Positions 1-9,229 of a stretch of DNA of 64,000 nucleotides are shown piece after piece. The position numbers and the translations under genes were made by a program. Position 1 is the stretch's first letter. Each line of letters begins with the position of its first letter. The notes below the pieces were generated by a model. That model had not been told where the DNA came from. It was given only the letters and a program-made list of their open reading frames with translations, and searched no databases. Origin of the DNA: Flavobacteriales bacterium UBA6051 (GTDB lineage Bacteria; Bacteroidota; Bacteroidia; Flavobacteriales_D; Crocinitomicaceae); assembly GCA_002427735.1 (NCBI GenBank), contig DIYP01000016.1:62001-126000 (forward strand), read 5' to 3'.

Positions 1-1978
1 CAACGAATAAGAAAATGCCTAAAAAAATCAGAGCTATACGAAACCAACTCTTCAGCCAAATGGGCGTGTCACGATTAAAATTATATTCAACAATGCGCGT
101 ATCACCTGAATGCAAATCCTCAACACTAAACTTTAGGTTTGTATGCCCGAAAGACAATGACACGGTCGATGGAACACCGTTTTCAATTTCTCTCCAAACT
201 GTTCCATCATAAAATGAAAATCTAAACCTGTTCTGGTCAGACAGCGCTATTGACTTGGGTGTTAAACTAATTGTTGATTGATCATAAGCCAACGCAACTT
301 CGTTAAATGGGGTTAAATAGCTATCATTCCATGACACAAACCATTGAGGAAGTTTAACCGAATGATCGGAATTGAGTGCGTATACAAAAACACCTCCAAC
401 ACCTGATAAATAAAGCAAAGAATCACCTTGCTGAAAAGCACCACCTTGAGAATACTCCTTTATTGGAAAGCCATTCATGAAATTGTATTCTTTATAATAA
501 ACACCATCATATTCGAATACACCTTTAATTCCAGAACCCCACAAAGTATTATCAACTTCCACTAAATTCAGTAGCGAAATTGACGAGGGGAAACGCCTAA
601 GCAACGAATCATTTCTCCACTGATACAGACCATCTTCCATTGTCGCGAACCAATAATCCCCTTGAAAAAATTCAAGATCACCAATAATCTTTATACGCGG
701 CGAACCTATATGCGCAATTGGCTTAAACGTTTTCGAATATCGACGAATTCCATCTGTGCTCGCCGATAAGTAATCTTTTCCGGTGTATTCAATATTCATT
801 GAATAAATACCGCCTTTATCGGTAAAAGGAACCGATTTCAAAACCTCTCCTTTATTGTTTAGTACATGAAAACCCCATTTTGTAGTAATCACATAATCTT
901 CATTGACTTCTAAAATCTCAATGACTGTATTGTCCAAGCTTCGTTCAGCATTATAATACAATCGAGACAATCGATCATTTTGAAAAATGAACACCCCTTT
1001 TTGTGCAGTGCCTATCAATACAAAATCATCCGTTGCCAACGCGGAAATACAAAAAACACCCTTTGTAGCCTTTTCTAGAGTCGACTCTCGAGCCATTTCA
1101 GAAATACGTTTTATTCCGTCAGATGTACAGCAATAGACTTCATTTTTGATTGAAAAAAAACGCCAACCAGAGATGCTTTCTTGACCATTCGTTGTCAGCG
1201 TATAATATGAATTGGCAAGCATCGTTTTATGGAACATGTAGATACCATTGTCAGCTGTGCTCACCCATAGGTTGTTATTCTCATCCACCAAAAATTGCTC
1301 AATGCGCTGATTCGGTAAATGCAAGTGTTTACTCAATTGACCCCCTTCCAATTTGTACTCAACCAACCCCTCTTGTGTTGAGATGAATGCCTGAGAGTTA
1401 TTGTAAATAACAATATCATTGACAAGGGATTCAACAATAGCCACCGTATCACCATCAGATGCCACATATCCATTATTCCTTTTATCAATGAAAAATTCAT
1501 AACTCCCAAGTATGTGTCTCTCGTCTTTTGATAATGCCATAGGACTATCGATCTTCATGAATTCATAATTCAAAGCAAGTACATCGTTATCGTTTGAAGA
1601 TTTAATAACTATGAACTCGTCTTCAAAGGAGCAGGATCTGTAGTCAGCGTAAGGCAATTCGTACTTAAGTTCTTTACCTGTCAACAGGTTAATTTTCCGA
1701 ACGGAAGTGACATCCAGAAAGTAAACCGAAGAATCCCTGGCATGAATAGCCATTACATAGCTTGTGCACTCAGATGGGTTAGTTACGTTTAAACCGTCCC
1801 AAACCCGAACACCATTTTGTGTACCGAACCAGATCTGCCCGAAGACATCTTGGGCAAGTACTGTCGCCGTTGCTTGTTCTAATTCAAAAGATGGTCTCAA
1901 GTGCACGGAAGGCACAATATCTTGTGCCAGAACCGATGAAAAATTCAATAATAGTATGACGAATAACGCTTTGCGCAC
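1..1978 (-). CDS. Two-component-regulator-type beta-propeller sensor, N-terminal part (cut by window edge)
   Basis: The minus-strand frame is open from 1978 to the window edge (about 659 codons), checked codon by codon for most of its length. The likely start is GTG at 1978, giving a clear signal peptide (RKALFVILLLNFSSVLAQ); the nearest ATG (1983) is in another frame and soon hits a stop. Propeller-blade motifs follow (GQIWFGTQNGVRVWDG near residues 45-60, NLWVSTADNGIYMF further on), then a Y_Y_Y-like beta-sandwich and the beginning of a membrane helix (WFRIALIFLGIFLFV) at the edge. Proteins of this layout are periplasmic ligand sensors that continue into a cytoplasmic histidine kinase or DNA-binding output domain; that part lies outside the window, so the output type is unknown. 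The gene is transcribed away from the tRNA. Confidence 0.75.
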   Translation of the reverse strand, partial: MRKALFVILLLNFSSVLAQDIVPSVHLRPSFELEQATATVLAQDVFGQIWFGTQNGVRVWDGLNVTNPSECTSYVMAIHARDSSVYFLDVTSVRKINLLTGKELKYELPYADYRSCSFEDEFIVIKSSNDNDVLALNYEFMKIDSPMALSKDERHILGSYEFFIDKRNNGYVASDGDTVAIVESLVNDIVIYNNSQAFISTQEGLVEYKLEGGQLSKHLHLPNQRIEQFLVDENNNLWVSTADNGIYMFHKTMLANSYYTLTTNGQESISGWRFFSIKNEVYCCTSDGIKRISEMARESTLEKATKGVFCISALATDDFVLIGTAQKGVFIFQNDRLSRLYYNAERSLDNTVIEILEVNEDYVITTKWGFHVLNNKGEVLKSVPFTDKGGIYSMNIEYTGKDYLSASTDGIRRYSKTFKPIAHIGSPRIKIIGDLEFFQGDYWFATMEDGLYQWRNDSLLRRFPSSISLLNLVEVDNTLWGSGIKGVFEYDGVYYKEYNFMNGFPIKEYSQGGAFQQGDSLLYLSGVGGVFVYALNSDHSVKLPQWFVSWNDSYLTPFNEVALAYDQSTISLTPKSIALSDQNRFRFSFYDGTVWREIENGVPSTVSLSFGHTNLKFSVEDLHSGDTRIVEYNFNRDTPIWLKSWFRIALIFLGIFLFV

Positions 1979-2060
1979 AGCATAAAAATAGCACTAAAAA
2001 ACTGGTTCCAACTTGTAGATCCAGCAGATCCATTTAGGATCACAAAACTGGGAAAACAAA

Positions 2061-2086
2061 AAAACCCCCGACGAATCGAGGGTTTT
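2061..2086 (-). terminator. Rho-independent terminator downstream of tRNA-Phe
   Basis: AAAACCC at 2061-2067 pairs with GGGTTTT at 2080-2086, and an inner CGA/TCG extends the stem. Read on the minus strand it follows the tRNA by a few bases and ends in a run of T. It separates the tRNA from the sensor gene. Confidence 0.75.
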
Positions 2087-2092
2087 GTTAAG

Positions 2093-2165
2093 TGGTGATA
2101 GCCGGAATCGAACCAGCGACACATGGATTTTCAGTCCATTGCTCTACCAACTGAGCTATATCACC
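2093..2165 (-). tRNA. tRNA-Phe (anticodon GAA)
   Basis: The minus strand folds into a full cloverleaf of 73 nt. The acceptor stem is GGTGATA (from 2165) with TATCACC (2100-2094), the D arm contains AGCTCAGTTGGTAGAGC, the anticodon loop is CTGAAAA with anticodon GAA, and the T arm contains GGTTCGATTCC. The discriminator base is A, and the 3' CCA is not encoded, so it must be added after transcription. Confidence 0.96.
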
Positions 2166-2239
2166 GCCTTTTGGTGGGGGCAAAGTTAACAACTTCTTTT
2201 TTATTTGCGCTACTCGCCAGCATTTTTTTTAACATCTCT

Positions 2240-2247
2240 TATCTTTG
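2240..2247 (+). promoter_or_regulatory. Possible Bacteroidota -7 box for the coaX operon
   Basis: TATCTTTG matches TAnnTTTG and ends 6 nt before the coaX ATG. No good -33 TTTG lies at the usual 18-20 nt distance. If real, the transcript would have almost no leader. Confidence 0.3.
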
Positions 2248-2252
2248 CTCAA

Positions 2253-2984
2253 ATGGGCACAGAAAATCAGACACTTGCGATTGACGCAGGCAACACATCC
2301 ATAAAGGCGGCACTCTTTAGAGATAACGATCTGTATGAAGTACAACGGTTTTCTATTGGTAAAATCGATGATTTAAAGAGGTGGTTTGACGAAAATAATC
2401 AACCGAACGTTGTACTATCTTCGGTTCTATCCCCTGATCATACTGAACAATTGAAACGTATTTTCACCAATGTTCTGCATGTTCAACATACTACCAAATT
2501 GCCGATTAAAATTAACTATAAATCCCCCGACACCCTTGGTATTGATCGTATTTGTAATGCTATTTACTCCCATAAAAATAGTACTACTCAACGAGCGGTC
2601 AGTATTGATATTGGCACGTGCATCAAGTTTGACCTAATTGACAAAGAAGAAGGTTACAGCGGAGGTTCAATTGCCCCGGGTATCAATCTCAGGTATCAAT
2701 CATTACACGATTATACAGGAAATCTTCCGCTGTTATCCAATAAATCTCAGGCAAGTCTCGTTGGTAAAGACACCAAAGGAAGTATTCATTCAGGAGTTAT
2801 CAATGGGATGAAGGCAGAAATAGAACAAATGATCGGGCAGTACGAAGACCTATTTGATGACTTAACTTTTTTTGTGACCGGAGGAGATATGGCTTTCTTT
2901 GATATCCATTCAAAAAATGACATCTTTGCAGACGAAAATTTAACCCTTCGCGGGTTATTTGAAATTTATAAGCATAATGCGTAA
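2253..2984 (+). CDS. coaX: Type III pantothenate kinase
   Basis: This enzyme phosphorylates pantothenate, the first step of coenzyme A synthesis, in the cytoplasm. At 243 residues the length is normal for CoaX. Family motifs are present in order: DAGNT near residues 11-15 (phosphate binding), LGxDR near 95-99, DIGTCIKFDLI near 119-129 (the second ATPase motif with the catalytic Asp), GGSIAPG near 138-144, and VTGGD near 208. The ATG at 2253 is preferred over the upstream TTG at 2205, because the upstream 16 residues are not family-like and a -7 box lies in that stretch. The gene ends inside the start of the next gene (8 nt overlap), so it heads an operon with outer-membrane and LPS-transport genes. 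Confidence 0.93.
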   Translation: MGTENQTLAIDAGNTSIKAALFRDNDLYEVQRFSIGKIDDLKRWFDENNQPNVVLSSVLSPDHTEQLKRIFTNVLHVQHTTKLPIKINYKSPDTLGIDRICNAIYSHKNSTTQRAVSIDIGTCIKFDLIDKEEGYSGGSIAPGINLRYQSLHDYTGNLPLLSNKSQASLVGKDTKGSIHSGVINGMKAEIEQMIGQYEDLFDDLTFFVTGGDMAFFDIHSKNDIFADENLTLRGLFEIYKHNA

Positions 2985-4338
2985 ACTATCCGTAGCGCTA
3001 TTTATTTTTTTAATTGGAAATCTTGCAATAGCGCAAAGTCTTACCAGTAATTCACCCTACAGTTCATTTGGATTAGGTGAATTTGGAGGACTGGATCATA
3101 CTGTTTTTTCCGGTATCGGAAACACAAATATTACGCTTCAGGACTCAACGGTTGTCAATTTTTACAACCCTTCTTCGTATAATACTCTTGCTAAAGGACA
3201 ACCCCTCTTTTCTCTTGGTGTATCGTCAAGAATCTCGGATTACTCTGAAAATGGTGTTTCTGAAAGAGGAAGTATTACTGGAATTCAGCACTTTGCAATA
3301 GCCTTTCCTTTCGCAAGAAATTATGGCCTTGCGTTTGGATTAAAGCCTTACAGCAGAAGAGGTTACGAATTTAGCACAAGGACTGCAGTAGACGAAGATT
3401 CCATTTATCACAACTACTCAGGGAGCGGTGGTATCAATGAAGGTTTTATTGGTTTTTCTGCTAATCTCTTGAATACAAGGAACACACGTCTGTCTATTGG
3501 GGGAAACTTGGGTTATCTGTTTGGCACCGTTATTAACACACGCAAAAGTGGTCTAATCAATAGCAACATTAACAACAATGATTATGCTGGTGGTGTAGCC
3601 AATAAAAGTTTGCGTGTTGGATCTTTTCATTATGAAGTTGGATTGAGTTATGAGCAAATGATCCGCGAGAAACATCGCATCGGAGTTTATGCAACTTTAG
3701 ATCCCAAGCAGAAAATAAACGGTAGTTACACAGACGCCCTGTTCTACACAGGAAATATTAACACGGAAACAGGTTATGACACATTGAGCTTCAATGATAG
3801 TCTTTCAGGTAACGTCACAAACATTCCAACTTACACCTTTGGATTGAGTTACAGGCTAAGTCTAAAAGCCAGAAAGGGACAAACCAATGAATTAAATACT
3901 GAATTGAGTTTTCACTTGAGTTATAGCCTATCTGACTGGCAGTCTTATGAAGATCGTTTTGACCCGAATTTCACGAATACTTTTTTAAATACGACAAAGT
4001 ACACTTTTGGGGTTCAATACATTCCTGAGACGAACTTTATCGTTAACAAGGTTTCTACTAAGTTTTATCACCGAATGCGCTATCGTGTTGGTGCATACTA
4101 CTTTACACTTCCCTATGAAACGAGTGGTGAACAAGTTACCGACTTTGGCACAACATTTGGATTTGGGTTCCCGATTGCGGTTCAAAAGACACTTTCTTCC
4201 ATAAATGTTGGTTTCGCGATTGGAAGCAGAGGTGTCTCAAATTCGCAAGCATTGCAAGAAAACTATTATGGTTTCAACCTTGGAATATCGATTGCACCGG
4301 GGGCGGACAGATGGTTTAGAAAACGAAAATTGAACTAA
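2977..4338 (+). CDS. Outer-membrane beta-barrel protein, FadL/OmpP1-like
   Basis: The start is taken as ATG 2977 (MRKLSVALF), giving a signal peptide ending near IAQS. About 453 residues follow, made of alternating amphipathic strands rich in Gly, Tyr, Phe, Ser and Asn, with many strand patterns such as YGLAFGLKPYSRRGYEF and YGFNLGISIAP near the C-terminus. This is the look of a transmembrane barrel. An unnamed barrel protein in this position, directly after coaX and before a TPR protein and lptC, is a recurring order in Flavobacteriales, from general knowledge. A FadL-like transporter is the best guess but no substrate can be read from the sequence. The gene overlaps coaX by 8 nt. Confidence 0.75.
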   Translation: MRKLSVALFIFLIGNLAIAQSLTSNSPYSSFGLGEFGGLDHTVFSGIGNTNITLQDSTVVNFYNPSSYNTLAKGQPLFSLGVSSRISDYSENGVSERGSITGIQHFAIAFPFARNYGLAFGLKPYSRRGYEFSTRTAVDEDSIYHNYSGSGGINEGFIGFSANLLNTRNTRLSIGGNLGYLFGTVINTRKSGLINSNINNNDYAGGVANKSLRVGSFHYEVGLSYEQMIREKHRIGVYATLDPKQKINGSYTDALFYTGNINTETGYDTLSFNDSLSGNVTNIPTYTFGLSYRLSLKARKGQTNELNTELSFHLSYSLSDWQSYEDRFDPNFTNTFLNTTKYTFGVQYIPETNFIVNKVSTKFYHRMRYRVGAYYFTLPYETSGEQVTDFGTTFGFGFPIAVQKTLSSINVGFAIGSRGVSNSQALQENYYGFNLGISIAPGADRWFRKRKLN

Positions 4339-4346
4339 TAAATACG

Positions 4347-5627
4347 ATGAAAATGAAACTAGGAAAATTAATGTTAGGAGCGGCAGTCCTGTTAATCAGT
4401 ACAAGCTCATTTGGACAAGACGATGGTGAGGACAGAGAATGCAAGAGAATGTTGTTTCTCGCTCAGCAAGCACGAACTGTGAACAATGACTATAAGGAGT
4501 CTACTATGTACATGACTAAAGCAGAACAAATCTGTGGAGGTTTAGATGCAAAAGACACTAAAATATTGATTGCCTCACTCCGTAATACCATTAACGGTGA
4601 ATCAGACGAAGCTGTAAAAAAGCTTTATGCTGACTCTTTATCTGGAGCGTATAGTAGAGCTGAAGCAGCTGGATTTTATGATCAAGCTGATGATTTAATC
4701 CGTGCAGCAAATGAATTGGGGTCTTCAAACCCTGATAGAGAAAAAGCAAATACACTTTTTGAAAGAGGAATTGCTACACAAGGCGAAAAAACACATGAAG
4801 GTTATTTATCGTACTATTATTATAACCTCTACGCAATGTACGCAGCAGCTCCAGCTGATCAAAAATCAGCGTTGAAAAGTAAAATGATTGAAAAGTACTT
4901 TGAGCTTTCTGCACTTATCAGCAAAGGAAATATGTCGGCTCAAACGCAAGAAACGATCACGAACTACTTTAACGCAGTTGTGAACACATGTGCTGATATC
5001 CTTCCAGAATTAAAAGGATTCATGGAAACATTGCCTAGTGATGTTGAAATGAAAAAAGCTGCGCTCATGAACTTCATTACACTTTTGGAAAACAAAAAAT
5101 GTACGGATGCTGCTGAGTATGGTGATTTGATTAACGCTTACGTTGAAACAGATCCTTCTTCATTGGATGCGCAGTTAATGAAAGCTAAGTACCTTATCGC
5201 GAAGAAGAAATACAGCGATGCTATCTCAACATTGAGAACTGCCAAAGGACTTGCTTCCGATGATGCTAAGAAAATGGAAATCACATATATGATTGCTTCA
5301 GCACAGTTCTCTCAAGGGTCTTACAAGGCTGCTTATGGAACAGCTATGTCAATCAGCGGTGAGTACAAAGGAAAAGCATTAGTAATCGCTGGTAAATCTG
5401 TTGGAAACAACGCCAATAACTGTGGAGCAAGTACCTTCGAAAGAAAGTGTAACTATGTATATGCTGTACAATTATTACAACAAGCAAGCGGACTTGGAGA
5501 AAGCTCTGGTGGTGCGATTGGAACATACAAATCAAGATACCCAACAGAGTCTGAAATATTCGACGAAGGGTCACCTGCATCTGTTAACCTATCATGTTAC
5601 GGAGTATCGGTGAGTCCAAAGGGATAA
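4347..5627 (+). CDS. Secreted TPR-like repeat protein
   Basis: A signal peptide (KLMLGAAVLLISTSSFGQ) is followed by about 405 mostly helical residues. The A/Y/L spacing in segments such as SSLDAQLMKAKYLIAKKKYSDAISTL (about 270-295) and the following helices suggests tetratricopeptide repeats. Cysteines are scattered (ECKRML, EQICGG, NTCADI, NNCGAST, RKCNYVY), which fits a periplasmic protein with possible disulfides. The start may be the ATG at 4347 or 4353. It lies 8 nt after the barrel gene and 1 nt before lptC, so it is co-transcribed with them. A scaffold role in envelope assembly is inferred from context only. Confidence 0.72.
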   Translation: MKMKLGKLMLGAAVLLISTSSFGQDDGEDRECKRMLFLAQQARTVNNDYKESTMYMTKAEQICGGLDAKDTKILIASLRNTINGESDEAVKKLYADSLSGAYSRAEAAGFYDQADDLIRAANELGSSNPDREKANTLFERGIATQGEKTHEGYLSYYYYNLYAMYAAAPADQKSALKSKMIEKYFELSALISKGNMSAQTQETITNYFNAVVNTCADILPELKGFMETLPSDVEMKKAALMNFITLLENKKCTDAAEYGDLINAYVETDPSSLDAQLMKAKYLIAKKKYSDAISTLRTAKGLASDDAKKMEITYMIASAQFSQGSYKAAYGTAMSISGEYKGKALVIAGKSVGNNANNCGASTFERKCNYVYAVQLLQQASGLGESSGGAIGTYKSRYPTESEIFDEGSPASVNLSCYGVSVSPKG

Positions 5628-5628
5628 A

Positions 5629-6192
5629 ATGAACTTATTTTCATCAATAGGTGCAATCAAGATACCTGCCATCATATGCATGGCAGGTTTTCTTTTTTCA
5701 TGCGTGAATGATTTAGATACCATTCAACGAGTCACCTATGATCCTGATGCACCAGAAGAGGTTACCACAGACCTTAAAGTACACTACACAGATTCTGGGT
5801 ATGCGCGCGTTCATATCTACGCTTCACTCGCTGAAACTTATTCCAAGCCTGAACATATCACGAAACTCAAAGACTACGTCAAAATAGACTTCTTTTCAGA
5901 GGAAGGGAAAGTCATTTCGACATTGACATCGCTTTATGGAGAAATCAACTTTGAGACTGGCGTTATGATGGTTAGGGATTCCGTAATTATGTATAACCTG
6001 GAGGATAAGCAATCACTGGAGACCGAAGAATTGTTCTACAATCAAAAAGATAGCACCGTATACACGCAAAAGTACGTGGTCATAAAGAAAGATGGAGAAG
6101 GAATTGTTGGTCGCGGAAAAGGAATACGCACATCACCATTCGCAAAATTCCGTAAAGGAGACATCTTCGAACCAGAAGGAAAACTGATCTGA
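5629..6192 (+). CDS. lptC: LPS export protein LptC (lipoprotein form)
   Basis: LptC is the periplasmic part of the Lpt bridge that moves lipopolysaccharide from the inner to the outer membrane. At 187 residues it has the usual length. The N-terminus has a lipobox-like end (GFLFSC, Cys25), so it appears to be a lipoprotein, as is common for LptC in this phylum. The body has the beta-jellyroll pattern of the LptC/OstA family: LKVHYTDSGYARVHIYA near 49-65, KIDFFSEEGKVISTLTSLYG near 86-105, and later strands of about ten residues. It follows the TPR gene by 1 nt. Confidence 0.82.
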   Translation: MNLFSSIGAIKIPAIICMAGFLFSCVNDLDTIQRVTYDPDAPEEVTTDLKVHYTDSGYARVHIYASLAETYSKPEHITKLKDYVKIDFFSEEGKVISTLTSLYGEINFETGVMMVRDSVIMYNLEDKQSLETEELFYNQKDSTVYTQKYVVIKKDGEGIVGRGKGIRTSPFAKFRKGDIFEPEGKLI

Positions 6193-6226
6193 TAAGATTG
6201 ATTACCTTTGCCAAAACACCCTTACG

Positions 6227-6475
6227 ATGAGTACTGCTAACAAAATAGGACGAGGATATGCAAAGTTTATGTTGTATTTCTGGCTTTTTGTAGCCATCCT
6301 TATTTTTCTTGTCGTTACATATATGGCCATTACTGAAGGGTTTAAAAAATGGTCATTTCACTATGTATTTGCCCTTATCGCGTTTCTATCTTTTATTGTT
6401 CGTAGATGGATGATGCGTCGCATGGAGCGCACAGTTGCAGAAATTGAAGAGCGAAAATCTTCGCAAAACGAATAA
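6227..6475 (+). CDS. Small membrane protein with two helices
   Basis: An 82-residue protein with hydrophobic segments near residues 16-36 and 44-58. A basic stretch (RRWMMRRMERT) follows, then a charged C-terminus, suggesting both ends face the cytoplasm. It starts 34 nt after lptC. TACCTTTG at 6203-6210 resembles a -7 box, so it may have its own promoter. No family was recognised. Confidence 0.6.
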   Translation: MSTANKIGRGYAKFMLYFWLFVAILIFLVVTYMAITEGFKKWSFHYVFALIAFLSFIVRRWMMRRMERTVAEIEERKSSQNE

Positions 6476-6539
6476 TTTCGTTTCTACCAATATTCGTTAA
6501 TTTATCGGGGTTTAATATACTTCGTATCCTTTATTTCCG

Positions 6540-6568
6540 TTTATTCCACTAACTAATCTCTACTTTTG
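6540..6568 (+). promoter_or_regulatory. Putative promoter of the DUF5686 gene
   Basis: TACTTTTG at 6561-6568 fits the TAnnTTTG -7 consensus. TTTA at 6540-6543 lies 17 nt upstream as a partial -33 element. The leader to ATG 6631 would be about 55 nt. Confidence 0.4.
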
Positions 6569-6630
6569 TAGTAGCGAAAAATATATGCTACTTGTAACAT
6601 ATAGGCTTATTTAATCGTCTTATATTCAGA

Positions 6631-9144
6631 ATGAAACTAACTGGAATTATTGTGCTTTTTGGGATGCTCATGCTAGCATTTACCTCTATGGGGCAACAGT
6701 TAATTCATGGTAAAGTACTCGACGAAGAAGGAATTGCAATTCCGTTTGCAAAACTATACGTCAAGGATCAAGCGGATTTACGCACCATGGCTGATGTAGA
6801 TGGTTATTATGAGATGCGCCTGTTTCCTGGAGAGTATTATATGGTTATTACTTCCACAGGATATGAGCAGCTCGAGAGTTACGTTGCGATCGATGATTCG
6901 ACCATCACGCGCGACTTTCAATTGAATCCCGTGACTATTCAAGAAATTGAAGGGGTAAGTGTAGCGACAAAAAAGTCCAATCCAGGCCGGGAAATCATGT
7001 TGAAAGTAGTGCAAAAACGCGATTCTATTAATCCATGGAATTATCCGCACTCCGTTAACGCATATATCCGTGCAACCGAAAAAATTGAGCGTAAAGAGAA
7101 CAAAGACGGTAAGACCAAGAAGAAGAAAAAGAAGCGTGAAGAAGAACTGGAAGAGATAGATCCTAATGGCATTGAAGACCCGTTCGCTGAAAAACGAAAG
7201 GCAGACGAAAAACTGGCTAATGGAATGAACTTGGTTGAAGTTGACCTGACCAGACATTTTGGTGGAAAGAACAAGGTGAAAGAAATTCGTAATGGCTATG
7301 AAAAACGAGGTTCAAAGTATACACATCTATACTACACAACCACGGTTAAATCGAACTTCAATTTTTTCCAAAATTTACTCCATTTAGATGATCTGCATCA
7401 AACACCAGTGGCATCGCCTATTTCAGGTCCCGGTATCTTATCTTACAAGTATCGGTTAGAAGAACAATACGAAGAAGGCGGTTATAAAATCAATAAAATA
7501 CGTATCATCCCTAGAAATATAGCTACCACAACCCTTTCAGGGCATATTTACGTAATCGATTCATTGTGGCTTGTCCAAAAGCTGGATTTGACAATGGAGA
7601 AAGGAAACCTTTTAATCTACGATCATTTCTCTATATCTCAGGAATATGAACATCCGGGTGATTCCATCTGTGTTCTTACGAATCAAGTACTGAACTACGG
7701 CGTAAAATATAAGAATGAAACTTCAGAGGGTTCCACCGTTGCTACATTCAACGATTATGATTTCAACCCTCAATTTCCGCCTAAATACTTTAATAATGAA
7801 CTGGCTGTAACGGAACAAGAAGCTTATGATAAGGATTCGACTTTTTGGCAATCTAAACGCACAGAACAATTAACACCTGAGGAGCAAAAATACATCGCTG
7901 TTAAAGACAGTATTGAAGAATATCGCAACAGAAAGGAATACCTGGATTCCATTGATGCAGACTTCAATAAAGTAACTGCTTTGAAAGTACTTTGGTGGGG
8001 GGTCGACCATCGAAACAGAGCGAAAAAAACACAATGGACTATTAATTCGCTTGCCGCAATGTTACGCCCATTATACATTGCAGGGCCAAGACTTGCCCCT
8101 GGTTTTTCTTACTTTAAAAAGTGGGAGGACGAACGTACACTCGATAGTTATTCAGAAGTCTCTATTGGAATACTGAATTGGGACCCAAAGATTGATACGT
8201 GGTGGAAGTATCGTTATGACCCCTTCCATTTTGGAACGGTCAACCTCAGTTTTAGTCATTCGTTCGATGTTATACGAGGATTCGATGCGATCACTCAAAT
8301 CTATAAGCGTGATAACTTCATTGAAGTAACCGAATTAAGTCTTGGACACGATTATGAAGTGGCGAATGGATTATACGTGGATGTTTCTTTCAATATGTCT
8401 GAAAGACGGAGTTTAGAGGGGTACCGATTCTGGGATACCGATGAATTTCTTCCCAACAACGATCCTACTGAGTTCGAAACCTACCAGGCGTTTATTGGAG
8501 ACGTTACCATTAGCTATACACCGAATCAAAAATACATGCGTGAACCAAGCCGAAAGGTTGTTTTAGGCTCGCGATGGCCAACATTTTACATGTATTATGA
8601 AAAAGGAATGCCCAATATTTTTGGTAGTGATGTGGATCACGATTATATCATGTTTGGAATCAATCAAACGTTTAAAATTGGGACACTCGGGACTTCCAGT
8701 TACCACCTAAAAACAGGGACTTTCTTGAATTCCAGAGCGCTTCAGGACGCCGATCAGAAATTCCAACGACGCAGTGATCCAATATGGTTCTCCAATCCTC
8801 TATACTCATTTCAGGGACTTGACTCGACACTCCCAACCCAAAGAATCTATTACGAAGCACACTTTGTTCACCATGATAATGGGGCCATTTTAAATAAAAT
8901 CCCATTTATGAAAAAGACGCGAATCGGATTGGTTGTTGGCGCAGGTTATCTTTATGTTCCCGAACATAACTGGCATCACTATGAAGCACTGGTAGGTTTA
9001 GAGCGCAACTTCAAGTTCTCTAAACGCCGCTTACGTATTGGAATTTATGGTGTGCTGTCAGGTGGCAATCAAATTACACCAACGCCGACCTGGAAGGTCT
9101 CCTTTGCCATCTTAGATCGACGAAACATGAAATGGAATTTCTGA
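6631..9144 (+). CDS. DUF5686 / carboxypeptidase-regulatory-like outer-membrane protein
   Basis: The 837-residue protein begins with a signal peptide ending SMGQ (about residue 22). A carboxypeptidase-D regulatory-like beta-sandwich follows (HGKVLDEEGIAIPFAKLYV, later ADVDGYYEMRLFPGEY) at about 26-105, as in TonB-linked proteins. The long remainder matches the general look of DUF5686, an outer-membrane family of Bacteroidota with a predicted barrel; its C-terminal half is rich in aromatic strands and ends WNF, typical of barrel proteins. A very charged insert (six Lys, then Glu-rich) lies near residues 159-175. There is no TonB box or SusD partner nearby, so it is probably not a nutrient receptor. 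Its function is not established. A TAnnTTTG promoter precedes it. Confidence 0.78.
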   Translation: MKLTGIIVLFGMLMLAFTSMGQQLIHGKVLDEEGIAIPFAKLYVKDQADLRTMADVDGYYEMRLFPGEYYMVITSTGYEQLESYVAIDDSTITRDFQLNPVTIQEIEGVSVATKKSNPGREIMLKVVQKRDSINPWNYPHSVNAYIRATEKIERKENKDGKTKKKKKKREEELEEIDPNGIEDPFAEKRKADEKLANGMNLVEVDLTRHFGGKNKVKEIRNGYEKRGSKYTHLYYTTTVKSNFNFFQNLLHLDDLHQTPVASPISGPGILSYKYRLEEQYEEGGYKINKIRIIPRNIATTTLSGHIYVIDSLWLVQKLDLTMEKGNLLIYDHFSISQEYEHPGDSICVLTNQVLNYGVKYKNETSEGSTVATFNDYDFNPQFPPKYFNNELAVTEQEAYDKDSTFWQSKRTEQLTPEEQKYIAVKDSIEEYRNRKEYLDSIDADFNKVTALKVLWWGVDHRNRAKKTQWTINSLAAMLRPLYIAGPRLAPGFSYFKKWEDERTLDSYSEVSIGILNWDPKIDTWWKYRYDPFHFGTVNLSFSHSFDVIRGFDAITQIYKRDNFIEVTELSLGHDYEVANGLYVDVSFNMSERRSLEGYRFWDTDEFLPNNDPTEFETYQAFIGDVTISYTPNQKYMREPSRKVVLGSRWPTFYMYYEKGMPNIFGSDVDHDYIMFGINQTFKIGTLGTSSYHLKTGTFLNSRALQDADQKFQRRSDPIWFSNPLYSFQGLDSTLPTQRIYYEAHFVHHDNGAILNKIPFMKKTRIGLVVGAGYLYVPEHNWHHYEALVGLERNFKFSKRRLRIGIYGVLSGGNQITPTPTWKVSFAILDRRNMKWNF

Positions 9145-9178
9145 TCATAGAAATCTAATTCTCATCCATTTCAAACAC

Positions 9179-9207
9179 TTGCTCCTTCGCTTTTTCTCTT
9201 AAATTTG
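9179..9207 (+). promoter_or_regulatory. Bacteroidota promoter of kbl
   Basis: TTG at 9179-9181, an 18-nt spacer, and TAAATTTG at 9200-9207 give the best match to the -33/-7 consensus in the window. The inferred transcript start lies about 17 nt before ATG 9230 and excludes the TTG at 9209 as a translation start. Confidence 0.55.
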
Positions 9208-9229
9208 TTTGACACAAATACTTCGAACT

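Noticed and set aside
1150..1985. Plus-strand frames of 70-80 codons in the first 2 kb as genes
   Set aside because: The minus-strand frame is open through the whole region and has a signal peptide and propeller motifs; the plus frames are shadows.
7041..7274. Minus-strand reading frame with many Phe and Ser opposite the DUF5686 gene
   Set aside because: It is the complement of the Lys/Glu-rich coding stretch; its composition is an artefact.
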